A DNA stretch of 35,000 bases from Chromera velia (lineage: Eukaryota > Sar > Chromeraceae): NCBI GenBank assembly GCA_018398765.1, contig JAHBMJ010000203.1, positions 5,266 to 40,265 of the forward strand, in the 5' to 3' direction. Both the position numbers and the translations under genes were made by a program. Shown piece by piece: positions 9,301 to 18,150 of this stretch (positions are counted from its first letter, which is position 1; the number at the start of each line of letters is the position of its first letter). The notes beneath the pieces were generated by a model. It had not been told where the DNA came from and searched no databases. It saw only the letters and a program-made list of their open reading frames with translations.

Positions 9301-9678
9301 GGATGCAAGTTGAGCCTTGATGGTTCATGTTGACGAGACGGCTGCGTATTCATTTCTTCCCTCCCCTTCTCTGTTTCTCCATACTGTCCCTCTTTATGCT
9401 GCTCCACTAGAGGTCTGAATAGCGTCGTGGCGCGAGTTTCTTTGATTCTATTCAGCCACAAGATCGGGGCAGACATGTCTGTCTCGTCTGTCTAAAATCT
9501 TCCTTCATATTTATTGTATTTCAGGAGGTACTGCGTGGGTCCGTTCATTGTGCTTCTCCCACGGACTCTATCAACTTCATGCATTCTTTTTCTCTTCCAT
9601 TTCAGCTTTTCCTTGAGACTCGTCTGTTCTTTGCCTTTTCTGAACTTTTGTTCCTATACTAGTTCCTATATTCGCTCC

Positions 9679-9679
<1 letters not shown>

Positions 9680-9717
<38 letters not shown>

Positions 9718-9719
9718 TG
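9680..9719. repeat. (TG)n(GA)n microsatellite
   Basis: A GTGTGTGT run is directly followed by GAGAGAGA, at the 3' side of the minus-strand gag relic. It is short and not coding. Confidence 0.9.
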
Positions 9720-9750
9720 AAAGAGAAGGAGGCCTTCGCAGCCGCGTTGC

Positions 9751-11660
9751 TTACGCCTGCTGCGCTCGTATGTCATCATCCTCCGGCTCTCTTGCTTCTG
9801 CGACGTCAGGTTCTTCTTCCAGTGGCACGTCATCATTGAGGTCGAGAATTTCTTGCATTTCCTGGTTTCGGTTCCATGTACCACAGCCTTACGTGGGTAA
9901 AGGAGTGAATTGGGGTCTTCTCGGAGGACTGTTCGAGTTGAAAGGTCGGTTTGAGTAAGACGGAGGGTTGTTGGAGTGTCCGGTTAGTCTGTAGTGTGGG
10001 TAAGGCTGTGCGGGTCTGGCTGTAAACGAGTCTAGTCTTCCTTGACTCATAAGGAGTTCTTGTCTTCTAGAACTCAGTCTCAGCCCCAGCCTTTTGTCAC
10101 GTTCGAGTGCACGACAGGCAGCACGAATGTGTCCGCTTTTGAAGCAATAGTTGCATGTGGTAGAAAGAGGAAGAGAACAGCCTTTTGGTGTATGATTTCG
10201 CGTGCCCGCGCAGTGATGACACTTTGCTCTCTCTTCTGCAAGAGTGGTCACGATATTTGCGATGTTTGCAGCGAATTGGACTCTGTCGGATGTGACTTGG
10301 CGGTGGTCCTGAATGGTTGCTCTTTCGGGATTCGCGTGCTGCTGCGGTGATCTGTTCCTGATGGCGTGGCTCCCATTGGGTCGCTCTACGAATAGATAGA
10401 CTGGTAGGACGTGGGGGGGATTTGCTTGATGGGTTGGTGAAAAAGAAGGAACACTCATTTCATCCAGCCTTTCTTCGCTTGCTTTTGCTCTCATGGCTGA
10501 GACATGACAAGAGACACTTGGAGCAACAAACGTGTATGTTTTTGCGTCCTGAAGGACCGATGGGAAGGAAGAGTAGGTCTTCGTTCGGAGGGCAACTCGC
10601 ACGATTTCATTCGAGAGGCCTTTGATGAAGTGTTTGAAGACGTTGGATGAATCAATGTCTTTCCCGCTTTCATTGCAGAGGGTGCGGTATCTGTTTGCGA
10701 AGTCATCCAGAGATTCGGTCAGTTTCTGCTTGAGCGAGAACAATCTTTCTTCTGCTGAGTCTTGGTCTGCTTCTGTTAGTTGGTATTCGTTGAAAAAGAG
10801 ATCAGTCAGTTGTTTAAGGTTTGTAAGAAGGAGCACTCGTGTCTGAGGCAATTGGTCGTACCAAGTCTTTGCCTTTCCTGCGAGGGTAGAGGGAAAGTAG
10901 ATGTCGCGGAAGTCAAGAAAATCCCAACGCATGCGATCGTACAGTCGCAGCAGTCTTCCCCAGTATGCTTTTGCTTTGGTTCGATCACCAGAGAAGGAAG
11001 ACAAATCGATCTTCACTTTCGGCATGTCTCTGTTCCGGAAGTTTGATGGTGGGGGTCGGGATCATCATGCTTGACTGGCAGATGCGCGCTGTGCACCTGT
11101 GATTCCTCCAACGACTGTGACAAGGTTGCCTTGCTCATCAACCTTGAAAATCACCCCTTGATTCTGCAGGTTAATGAGTGTCTGTGAGTCGACGCTCCGG
11201 AGGGGAATCCCTATTCTTGCTGCTCCTTGTGGGGGCTGAGCGACCGGGAGTGCTGCTGAATGCTGCTGATGGTGGTGCTGCTGCGGCCGCTGGGGCTGCT
11301 GGAGCCTGTTGGTTGTGGGCTTCTTGCTGATTTGGGGCTGCGTTTTCTTCAACGTCTACTATCTGAACGTCTGCTTGTGCATACTTGTGCATCGTGGTTG
11401 GCTTCTGCTGCTGCTTCTGGATTAGGAGGTAGATTCTGCTGGATAGGATTCGGTTGTGGATCTTGCTGTGGAGGAGGCACATCAGGTTGGTGGTCGTTGT
11501 TTATTCCGAAGTTTTGGGGTACTAGCAGATGGGCTGCTTTGGCTTTCGGCTGAACCTTAGCTTGTGCTGCTCCCTTCGCTTTTGGCTGTGCTTTTGGTTT
11601 GGGTTGTGGGTCCAGCTGTGCCTTCGGTTGTGCTTTTGCTTTCGCCTTCGCTTGTGGCAT
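9751..11660 (-). mobile_element. Ty3/gypsy-type relic 2, gag only, minus strand
   Basis: A second element of the same family lies in the opposite orientation to relic 1. Only gag is present. No protease, RT or integrase could be read between 9751 and the relic 1 end at 8797. The 5' side (11661-12600) is a non-coding leader with a three-copy minisatellite. No LTR pair was recognised. The coding frame is interrupted by two 10-bp duplications (11374-11393 and 11251-11270) and by stops at about 11063-11068 (TGA TGA) and 9891-9889 (TAA). Confidence 0.82.
9751..11660 (-). pseudogene. gag: Gag of Ty3/gypsy relic 2
   Basis: The ATG at 11660 opens an Ala/Lys/Gln/Pro-rich N-terminus (MPQAKAKAKAQPKAQLDPQP). 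After two frame changes the conserved block LINLQNQGVIFKVDEQGNLV appears, matching the corresponding block of relic 1. The main open part (11025-9892) carries MPKVKIDLSSFSGD, YWGRLLRLYDRMRWDFLDFR and RYRTLCNESGKDIDSSNVFK. Two CCHC knuckles follow (CHHCAGTRNHTPKGC and CNYCFKSGHIRAAC). Past the TAA at 9891-9889, the same frame stays protein-like and acidic (QEILDLNDDVPLEEEPDV) to a TAA at 9753-9751. That TAA is therefore probably the original end and 9891-9889 a later CAA-to-TAA change. The Met at 11025 is internal to the conserved gag, not a true start. Confidence 0.85.
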
Positions 11661-12117
11661 CGTGAGAAGAGCAGTGGGGACGAGGATCAGTCAAATAAGA
11701 CCAGCGGCTGCTGGAGACGAGATATGGGGTAGAAGGAAGTGTTTCTGGTCTGTGTACTTTTCTTGCTGTGAAGTGTTAAGACTGAGAGCCTTGAGTGTTC
11801 GTGACGACTGTCGGTTGTGTGCCCACACGCAGTTAGTGTACTGATCCAGTAAGAAGACTTTCTCGTTGTCTGGATTCTTGATGAAGTCGGAGTTCCTTTT
11901 GAGGGTTCTTTCTGTCAGAAGGCGTGCTTGTTCGCTACTGTCAGAAGAGCACAGATGGAGAGATTCTCCTAGAAGGACGAATCTCAGCGCCTTCTTTGCA
12001 CGGGAAGAAGTCTGATCGAAATCGATAGGTGGTCTCTTCAGTGGGAATGGTTGTTGATCAAAGTTGCTTGCCTGCGTGTGTTGATCGATTCCTCCTGCTT
12101 ATGTTTGAATTTTCTGC
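11661..12117. other. Leader-side sequence of relic 2, no gene seen
   Basis: Upstream (on the minus strand) of the relic 2 gag start. There are no open frames with protein-like composition and no clear LTR end. It probably belongs to the 5' untranslated part of the element. Confidence 0.4.
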
Positions 12118-12350
12118 AGCGCTTCGCGGTTGGGTGCTGTTCCGGGCTCGATTTTCTCAAAAGGGGAAGAAGGAGTACTCAGAAGAAAAATTTGGTAGCG
12201 CTTCGCGGTCAGCTGCTTCTTTGAAGGGGATTTTTCTCAAAGGGAAGCAAGGAGCACACAAAGGAAATTAGGCAGCGCTTCGCGATCTGGTTCTCTTCTT
12301 GGGAGATCCTTCGGCAAAGTCCCGGATTTTGCTTCTTGGGGGCCGAGCCA
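12118..12350. repeat. Three-copy 77-79 bp minisatellite in the leader of relic 2
   Basis: The motif AGCGCTTCGCG starts units at 12118, 12197 and 12274. The units share TTTTTCTCAAAGGG-like and GAAGAAGGAGYACWCA-like blocks. Identity is imperfect, and the third copy decays after about 30 bp. Tandem repeats in the 5' leader are known in several LTR elements. A promoter or packaging role here is inference. Confidence 0.75.
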
Positions 12351-12957
12351 ATAACGCGGTCAATCACGAAGAGCTCGATCTTTTCCTTCTTGCGGCGAGT
12401 CTGTTCTTTGGTCAGAACTTGACAGAAAGAGGGTAGTAGAAGGTACCTGGGTGCTCGGAGGGGACCTCGCTTCTTCCGTCGTTTTGCCGATGCCTGTTGT
12501 GCTTCAGGTCAGAAGAGCTTGGAGAGTTCGACGCTCTCGCTGGCGATGTCACCACGTGTTCTGTTCTCCCCCGACGCGATTGGCCAGACAGAGACACAAT
12601 CTAACCTAGATAGCGCTATAGGAGCCTAGAAGGCTAGTCGTATCGATATATGCAGATGAAGTGACATATCGGTTAAGCTCTTTCTGAGCGTTCAGTACTG
12701 GCTGTACTGTATCGATATTGCACGTATCGGTCTACAGAGCTAAGGTTTGAAGGTTCAGTACTGGTCGTCTGGTCTGGAGTCGCTGGGTCTTGAAGGATGC
12801 TCGGAAGCTTCGATTCGATTGGATGCTCGATTCAAGATCCGAAAAATTTTCCTCAATCCGGTGCCTCGAACTGGCGGCATGCTTTTTATTGATTTCTTTC
12901 GATTCGATCTGATTTCATAATTTAGCTAATTTCTCGTACATTCGTAAGCCGTGACTT

Positions 12958-12999
12958 ACGCGTTACGCATGCATTACGCGTAATGTGGGAATTACGCGT
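12958..12999. repeat. ACGCGT sites at exact 18-bp spacing
   Basis: ACGCGT is found at 12958, 12976 and 12994, each inside a TTACGCGT context. The middle one forms the perfect palindrome CATTACGCGTAATG. The array is an 18-bp tandem repeat whose only fully kept part is the palindromic hexamer. ACGCGT is the core of the MluI cell-cycle box in fungi. Whether it is a binding site here is unknown. Confidence 0.6.
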
Positions 13000-13099
13000 T
13001 AGTCTTGCCTTACGAGTGGGCCCCAAAAATATATGTCGGCGTGGCCCTGGAAAGCGCAATATTTAATATCTTCAGGTCTTAATATGATGAGTAAAGAGG

Positions 13100-13178
13100 G
13101 TGTTGCGAGACTTGAACCGATGACCATCAGAGTGTTAGGCAAACACCTTAAAGGTTAGGCTGTCTAGACGTGCGCCGC
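13100..13178 (-). other. tRNA-like element (degenerate tRNA or SINE head)
   Basis: Read on the minus strand, the segment contains GCCTAACCTTTAAGGTGTTT, then TGCCTAACACT, GATGGTCATC and GGTTCAAGTCTCGC. The last fits the Pol III B-box/T-loop consensus GGTTCRANTCY. GGTGT-TTGCCTA-ACACT can form an anticodon-like arm with a 7-nt loop (GCC). The acceptor and T stems do not pair well, so I do not call a functional tRNA. A tRNA-derived SINE or pseudo-tRNA fits better. Confidence 0.45.
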
Positions 13179-13360
13179 GCGCAATATCTTTCTATTACAA
13201 TATTTCGAAATTATTATTTTTTTTTCTAAATTTTTGCATGATTAATTGTATCCTTACAACTTCATTTATTTTCAAATAGTTTAGGATAACAATTCGTTTG
13301 ATTTTTGATATTGATTGATTTTGATTGATGTGTGCATGTGAATAAATGATAGGATTCATA

Positions 13361-13742
13361 CTACCGTATGTTCAATAAATAGAGTTTGAAAAAATTTCAA
13401 AAAAATCTCACATGTTTAAGAAAGATGCTCTAAAACAGCCGTGCAAAGAAACATACAGCCGGGGGTTGGAATTCATACTTTTGCTTTCTAGAGCGCTTCA
13501 CAATCTTTAGATAATTAGAAAAAAAAAAATATGCAAAATCGGACTTCCAAACAAAAAACCTAAGTTTTTCACAAAGCATTAAAAAAGATTGCTTATGACT
13601 CTGCTGTGTCAATACATATATTTTTCAAGGATTGGTTCTATATCAGTGGGAGTTTACACACAAAAAGTTTCAGCTTCTAACTCTTCATCGTTGCAAAGTT
13701 ATATCTTTTGAAATTTTGTGGTAAATTATTGAACATACGGTA
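13361..13742 (+). repeat. Left ~380-bp repeat of the mariner element, itself with inverted ends
   Basis: It starts CTACCGTATGTTCAATAA and ends TTATTGAACATACGGTA, so this block on its own looks like a MITE. The inner end lacks the final G of the outer TIR and runs into a GC-rich stretch (13743-13800). It shares an A-rich core, TTTTTCACAAAGCATTAAAA and GTTTCAGCTTCTAACTCTTC with the right copy. Confidence 0.88.
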
Positions 13743-13807
13743 TACTGGGCCGCGGCGGGCCTCAGCGCACGCTGGGACAAGACGGGGCCGCGCGCCGGTC
13801 AAAACTT

Positions 13808-13832
13808 GCATGCATGCATGCATGCATGCACA
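13808..13832. repeat. (TGCA)n microsatellite
   Basis: About six TGCA units in tandem, immediately upstream of the first gene of the mariner element. Non-coding. Self-complementary, so it can form a cruciform. Confidence 0.9.
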
Positions 13833-13884
13833 CTTGTTCACCGTCTATCTCTCCAGCTAGCCATGTCTGTCTGACCGTTGACTT

Positions 13885-14835
13885 ATGGTTGTGGCTTGGC
13901 TGAAGAGATGTTTTTCTCGCAGTGGTGGAAGAACGATGTCATTGAACAAAGCAAACAGGTACTGCTTAGGTCTCGTTACGTTGAAGCTGGAAACTTTTCG
14001 AAAATATCACGGTTACGTTCAGTTTGAGTTCAGAGAAGTCAGAACTTCGAGCCGCCGTTTGGCAGACTGTAGACGGGATCAGCACAGATATGAAGAGGAT
14101 GCAAAGAGAAGCGCTGCCTGGTGTCGGTGCGGGAAGAAGGATTCGTTTGTCTTGTTGGCGTGTGTTGAGGTTCCTGTAGGTCCAGAGGGGCTGTTTGCAG
14201 AACTTGTTGCTCTCGTGGAAGACTGGACTCCAGGTGAATGGTTTTTTGTTCGTGGAGCGTTTGCGGTACAGATCATTCTCTCTTTATCTGTCGTACGAGA
14301 AATGAGAAAGCTTCGACAACTGTGGGAAGAAGGCAAACTGACGTTTGAGTGGGCATGTAAGCTTACGTCAGAAAATAAAGAGTTTCAAAATACACATCGC
14401 CATCTTTTTTCTCTTTGCTTTGTTTGCGGATCACCGCAGCACTCAGCAGTACACTGTCCCACTGCAAGCGCTGTCTCAGAGAATGAAACTGTCTTTGCTG
14501 ACCAAATCAATGAAATGGGTAGACAAGCGGGGGGGACCTTTTACGATCTTGCGTCCGTTGGTGTGTATTTTCACAAAGGGAACGCAGATCAGAGAGTACT
14601 GCCCCATTGGTACTTTCGCAACGAAGATAAGCAGGACAGTTTTTTCTTTTGCATGGCTGCAGAGGGTGTTTGGAGGCTGCGTTGGGTGTTTGCGTCCAAA
14701 GTTGTGCAAGAATTGGACTTCTGTGCCAAAGGAGAGGGGGAGGCTGCCTGGGTGGTGCTTGAGTACCTCCATTGGGTTTTGCAAAAGAAGTTGGAAACAA
14801 AACGAAAGTTGAAGAATGAGGGCAGTGCGAGGTAG
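13885..14835 (+). CDS. Accessory protein of the mariner element, with one CCHC zinc knuckle (316 aa)
   Basis: An intact frame ends at TAG 14833-14835. Residues 178-191 read CFVCGSPQHSAVHC, a perfect CX2CX4HX4C zinc knuckle, a motif known to bind single-stranded nucleic acid. A second Cys pair, CRC, lies at residues 80-82. The N-terminus is basic and the C-terminus is a Lys-rich helix-like tail (VLQKKLETKRKLK). Met18 (13936) is an alternative start. No transposase core is visible in this protein. Its frame overlaps the ATG of the transposase by 20 nt if that first ATG is used. It is enclosed by the element's repeats, so a role in transposition (DNA or RNA binding, regulation) is inferred. A captured host gene is the alternative. 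Confidence 0.72.
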   Translation: MVVAWLKRCFSRSGGRTMSLNKANRYCLGLVTLKLETFRKYHGYVQFEFREVRTSSRRLADCRRDQHRYEEDAKRSAAWCRCGKKDSFVLLACVEVPVGPEGLFAELVALVEDWTPGEWFFVRGAFAVQIILSLSVVREMRKLRQLWEEGKLTFEWACKLTSENKEFQNTHRHLFSLCFVCGSPQHSAVHCPTASAVSENETVFADQINEMGRQAGGTFYDLASVGVYFHKGNADQRVLPHWYFRNEDKQDSFFFCMAAEGVWRLRWVFASKVVQELDFCAKGEGEAAWVVLEYLHWVLQKKLETKRKLKNEGSAR

Positions 14836-15877
14836 GAGAGGACAGGGCAGGACAACAGGGAAGGGGGGTAGGGCAGGGAAGGGAAGAAGAGACGCCAGAA
14901 GAGACGAAAATGGAAAGATGGGTCTTGGGAGGCCTAGACGGTACACAGATGAACAAGAGAAGAAATGGGTGCATGAATACAAGCTTTTGCGTAAGAGTTC
15001 CCGTCTTCATCCAACCATCGACAACCTGAAAGAGATCATGAAGAAGAAACACCCTTCTTTTCTTCCTTTTCCTTCATCAAAGGGAACAGTGTCGGCAATT
15101 TTGCGAAGAGGTGGGCTGAGATTCTATCGAATGCGCCAAGGTCAGCTCATCGATGAACTGATTGCAGCAGAAAGACTGAGGGAAGCAAAAGAGTTGAGCC
15201 GTCTTTCAATCAGACACTTCGAGACTCGCGTTCTCTTTCTTGATTTCAAGACGTTCGTTCCAAGGAACACACCTCGACAAAAGGAATATGCATTGCGGCT
15301 CTCGCAAAGAGGGGTTTTCAGGACAAGGGAAGAGGGGACAGAGAGATGGGCGAATGCACCACATGGGAGAAGAAACCGGCCAGGGGGGGCAGGGTCTTTT
15401 TGCCTGGGTGTGATCATTGGAGATGGACGGGTCTGGGTGTGTGCAGAAGTGCCAAAGGGATACAAGTCAGCAGATCTCTGCACGTTCCTCGATGACGTTG
15501 TTCGACCAGCGTTGGAAGCTGGGGGAATCGGCAGAGTTTTCACCCTGCGTACAGACAGGGACCGCCCACTGATTGCGGTTGCAACACAGCCGTCTCTGAA
15601 CCGGCTTCCTTGCAAAGTGCAAATTGCAAAGGGGCACCAGCAGGCCCTAATGCCCCACGACTTCTCTTTGTGGGCGGAGGTCGATCGACGCCGTCTCATC
15701 CAAGAGTCAACGATGAGTGATGCCAGCCTGCAGGAGACTACCCTGCAGTATCAAAATCGCATCATTCATCTAGTTCAGTCCCTCCCAGAGAGTTATATTA
15801 GGTCCATCTGTGGGGCGGTTCAGGGAAGGGCAAAGCAGGTGGTAGAGGCATTGGGGTACCGTCACCTTAGTGATTAA
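14816..15877 (+). CDS. Mariner-like transposase, DD34D (353 aa)
   Basis: A helix-turn-helix-like N-terminus (RRYTDEQEKKWVHEY, about residues 41-100) is followed by an RNase H-fold core. The first Asp is in FLDFKTFVP (D143), matching the mariner FSDEKTF position. The second is in LRTDRDRP (D247). The third is in MPHDFSLWAEVDRRR (D282), which matches the PSDYHLF block of mariners. D247 and D282 are separated by 34 residues, the mariner DD34D spacing. The C-terminus LPESYIRSICGAVQGRAKQV resembles the Tc1/mariner end. The first 34 residues are Arg/Gly-rich low complexity, so Met35 (14918), before GLGRPRRYTDE, may be the real start. Such enzymes cut and paste the element at TA sites. The frame is intact over the full usual length. 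Confidence 0.82.
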   Translation: MRAVRGRRGQGRTTGKGGRAGKGRRDARRDENGKMGLGRPRRYTDEQEKKWVHEYKLLRKSSRLHPTIDNLKEIMKKKHPSFLPFPSSKGTVSAILRRGGLRFYRMRQGQLIDELIAAERLREAKELSRLSIRHFETRVLFLDFKTFVPRNTPRQKEYALRLSQRGVFRTREEGTERWANAPHGRRNRPGGAGSFCLGVIIGDGRVWVCAEVPKGYKSADLCTFLDDVVRPALEAGGIGRVFTLRTDRDRPLIAVATQPSLNRLPCKVQIAKGHQQALMPHDFSLWAEVDRRRLIQESTMSDASLQETTLQYQNRIIHLVQSLPESYIRSICGAVQGRAKQVVEALGYRHLSD

Positions 15878-16203
15878 ACTTCACATAAACACAGACTTGC
15901 AAACAGATTGTAAACAACTTCATGCTATACAACAATTATGTCTTTTCATACTATAATACTTTTCTTTCTTCTAGGCCTTTTAGTGCGATCTAATATTTTA
16001 AAAGAATTTGATCCAGGTATGTATGCTGGTCAGTATATAATTTTAGTCATTTCAATTAAAAACACATTTTTTTTAAAAAAAATGCCCCAGCACTCTTTTC
16101 CAATAATATATAAAAGCTAAGAGTAGTTTGCCTTTATTTATAAGAAAGAAACTCTGAATGTACGTTAAAACATTTTATTTTAATTTTTTTACAAGCGTGC
16201 ATT
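15878..16203. other. AT-rich 3' flank of the transposase gene inside the element
   Basis: AT-rich with no gene. A TTTTTTTTAAAAAAAA self-complementary run at about 16068-16083 could act as a transcription end. The 60-codon frame at 15938 is hydrophobic by composition bias and not convincing. Confidence 0.5.
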
Positions 16204-16581
16204 CCGTATGTTCAATAAATAGAGTTTGAAAAAAATTTAAAAAAATCTCACATGTTCAGGAAAGATGTTCTAAAATAGCCGTGCAAAAAAACATACAGCC
16301 GGGGGTTGCAATTCGTACTTTTGCTCTCTAGAGTGCTTCACAATCTTTAGATAATCAGAAAAAAAAAAATGCAAAATCGGACTTCCAAACAAAAAACCTA
16401 AGTTTTTCACAAAGCATTAAAAAAGATTGCTTATGACTCCGCTGTGTCAATACATATATTTTTCAAGGATTGGTTGTATATCAGTGGGAGTTTACACACA
16501 AAAAGTTTCAGCTTCTAACTCTTCATCGTTGCAAAGTTACATCTTTTAAAATTTTGCGGTGAATTATTGAACATACGGTAG
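16204..16581 (+). repeat. Right ~380-bp repeat of the mariner element
   Basis: This is the direct copy of 13361-13742, starting CCGTATGTTCAATAAATAG and ending TTATTGAACATACGGTAG. It differs at about 20 positions, mostly transitions. Its inner (left) end lacks the CTA of the full TIR (ATTCCG instead), while its outer end is complete. Confidence 0.88.
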
Positions 16582-16599
16582 TATGCTGAGTTCATTGCT

Positions 16600-16904
16600 G
16601 ACGTCTTTCTCCATAATTTTATATATTTCTCTTATAATTAATAAGAACTCAGAGATATATGTGCTCTTCAGACAGCTGAGCGTTTTAAGTTCTCTTACGG
16701 TGCACCGTTTTTTGAGAGAGGATGCGGTCTCCATCGGGATAGTCAATCATGCCCTCTCCTATGGATCAAGGGGACACATACAAGCAAAAAACCTAGACAT
16801 ATGCAGACCAAGAAAAGGTAATGTAGAAAAAGAAATCTGACGAACGAAAAAAACAAAAAAAAAAGAGAAATGCATACAACTTGCTTACATCTCGCTGCTC
16901 AGAG
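16600..16904. other. Spacer right of the mariner element
   Basis: AT-rich DNA with an 85-codon open frame (16583-16840) of no recognisable character. Nothing else seen. Confidence 0.45.
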
Positions 16905-17140
16905 CAACGTGTCCCAATTTTCGGGTTACAACTAGTTGTATTTGGGTCCAATCAAATTATAGGTTAAATTTTATTAATAAAACAACTGTTGTATATTTTT
17001 ATTAGTAATATTGATTTTAATATATAAAGTCGTTCTTCATATGTTGTTGTATATTGGTTGCATAGCAATGGTTGCGCAACATTGCTCAGGCTAAAATGTT
17101 TACTTTTGTTCAAAGTTTGTTTCAATACTAGCTAAAAATT
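16905..17140. repeat. AT-rich interspersed repeat, copy 1 (diverged)
   Basis: Blocks TTTTCGGGTTACA, TTGTATTTGGGTCCAAT, TTTTATTAATAAAACAACTG and TTGGTTGCATAGCAATGG recur in the same order at 17553-17712 and, in part, at 18055-18145. Non-coding. The family resembles a MITE, but no terminal inverted repeats were located. Confidence 0.65.
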
Positions 17141-17500
17141 ATATAATAATACATATCGTTCTCATACATTTACAAATATTAACCATGAGTTAAACCAATG
17201 CTAATCAATATTAACTGCATGTCGTTTATATACGTTTTCTTTAGTCAGTTAGTTAGTTAGTTAGAGTTAGTTAGAGGATCAATTAATGTTCACTCCTAGT
17301 CACCATCGTTGTAAAAGGTTTGAGTTGCTGCAACCCTCCGAGTAGTGCTGAAGGAAGTTTCCTCTCTCTGAGCTCTTGGCTTTCTCTCCCCCTTCATGCA
17401 GTATACTAACGCTCTGATAACTGCAAATTGTATCTGAGCTTTGATGGCTCCTGCGACCCTTAATCTTGTTGTGTTCGTTCTCTTATATACGTTTTCTTCA

Positions 17501-17712
17501 TATAAAATTTTGTGCACACAAACTATCAAGTGGGCCCAGTAAATTACTAAGCAACCTGTCCCTATTTTTGGGTTACAGTTGTATTTGGGCCCAATTATGT
17601 CGAATTTTATTAATGAACAACTGTCGTTTATATGTTGTTGTTAGTTGTTGTATGTTGGTTGCACAACAATGATAAAATGTTTGTTTTAATACTAAAATTT
17701 TTTGAATTACAA
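17501..17712. repeat. AT-rich interspersed repeat, copy 2
   Basis: It begins ATAAAATTTTGTGCACACAA, ACTATCAAGTGGGC and GTAAATTACTAAGCAACCTG. The first ~110 bp match 18003-18114 closely and the second half matches copy 1. Confidence 0.75.
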
Positions 17713-17870
17713 TTTTAAATCAACCAGTTGTGAAGCCGCAATTGATCAGCTGTATTAGGATGATCGAAGTCACGCCTATTTTCGTCGCTGGTAGTCGTAG
17801 GACGGAACAAATCGACAAACTAGGTTAGATCCGCCTCTCATATATGAGGATGCGGCATGCATAAAAAAAC

Positions 17871-17890
17871 CCTCAATCATCCTCAATCAT
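17871..17890. repeat. Perfect 10-bp tandem duplication
   Basis: CCTCAATCAT occurs twice head to tail in non-coding DNA. It is listed because 10-bp tandem duplications recur at frameshifts elsewhere in the window. Confidence 0.95.
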
Positions 17891-18002
17891 CAATTATAAT
17901 TTGTATCTATACTAAAATTATATACAGACATGTATGATTTTTATGCATTTGCCTAGGCATTTGCAAACAACTGTTGCTAACTGTTGTTCATGTTTTATTT
18001 AT

Positions 18003-18150
18003 ATATATAAAATTTTATGCACACAAACTATCAAGTGGGCTCAGTAAATTACTAAGCAACCTGTCCGTATTTTCGGGTTACAGTTGTATTTGGGCCTAAT
18101 TGTGTCGAATAATTCTGTTCATGAACAACTGTTGTTGATATTGTGGAGTC
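18003..18150. repeat. AT-rich interspersed repeat, copy 3
   Basis: ATAAAATTTTATGCACACAA to TTGTGTCGAAT matches copy 2 over ~110 bp with few differences. It then diverges at AATTCTGTTCATGAACAACTG. Confidence 0.75.

Larger units (their letters stand above)
13361..16581 (+). mobile_element. Mariner-type DNA transposon with two genes and ~380-bp terminal direct repeats
   Basis: The outer ends are inverted repeats of 18 bp: CTACCGTATGTTCAATAA at 13361, and its reverse complement ending at 16581. They are flanked by TA at 13359-13360 and 16582-16583, the target-site duplication of the Tc1/mariner superfamily. Inside are an intact transposase gene with a DD34D pattern (14816-15877) and an upstream open frame with a CCHC knuckle (13885-14835). 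About 380 bp at each end is repeated in direct orientation at about 95% identity by eye. Both genes are open, so the element may be recently active. It could instead be a gene pair enclosed by two MITE-like copies. Only the outer junctions carry the full 18-bp TIR and TA flanks, which favours one unit. Confidence 0.78.

Noticed and set aside
13100-13178. Functional tRNA-Gly (GCC)
   Set aside because: B box and an anticodon-like arm are present, but acceptor and T stems do not pair.
14476-15052. Minus-strand frames of 168-181 codons under the mariner genes
   Set aside because: Shadows of the plus-strand accessory and transposase genes.
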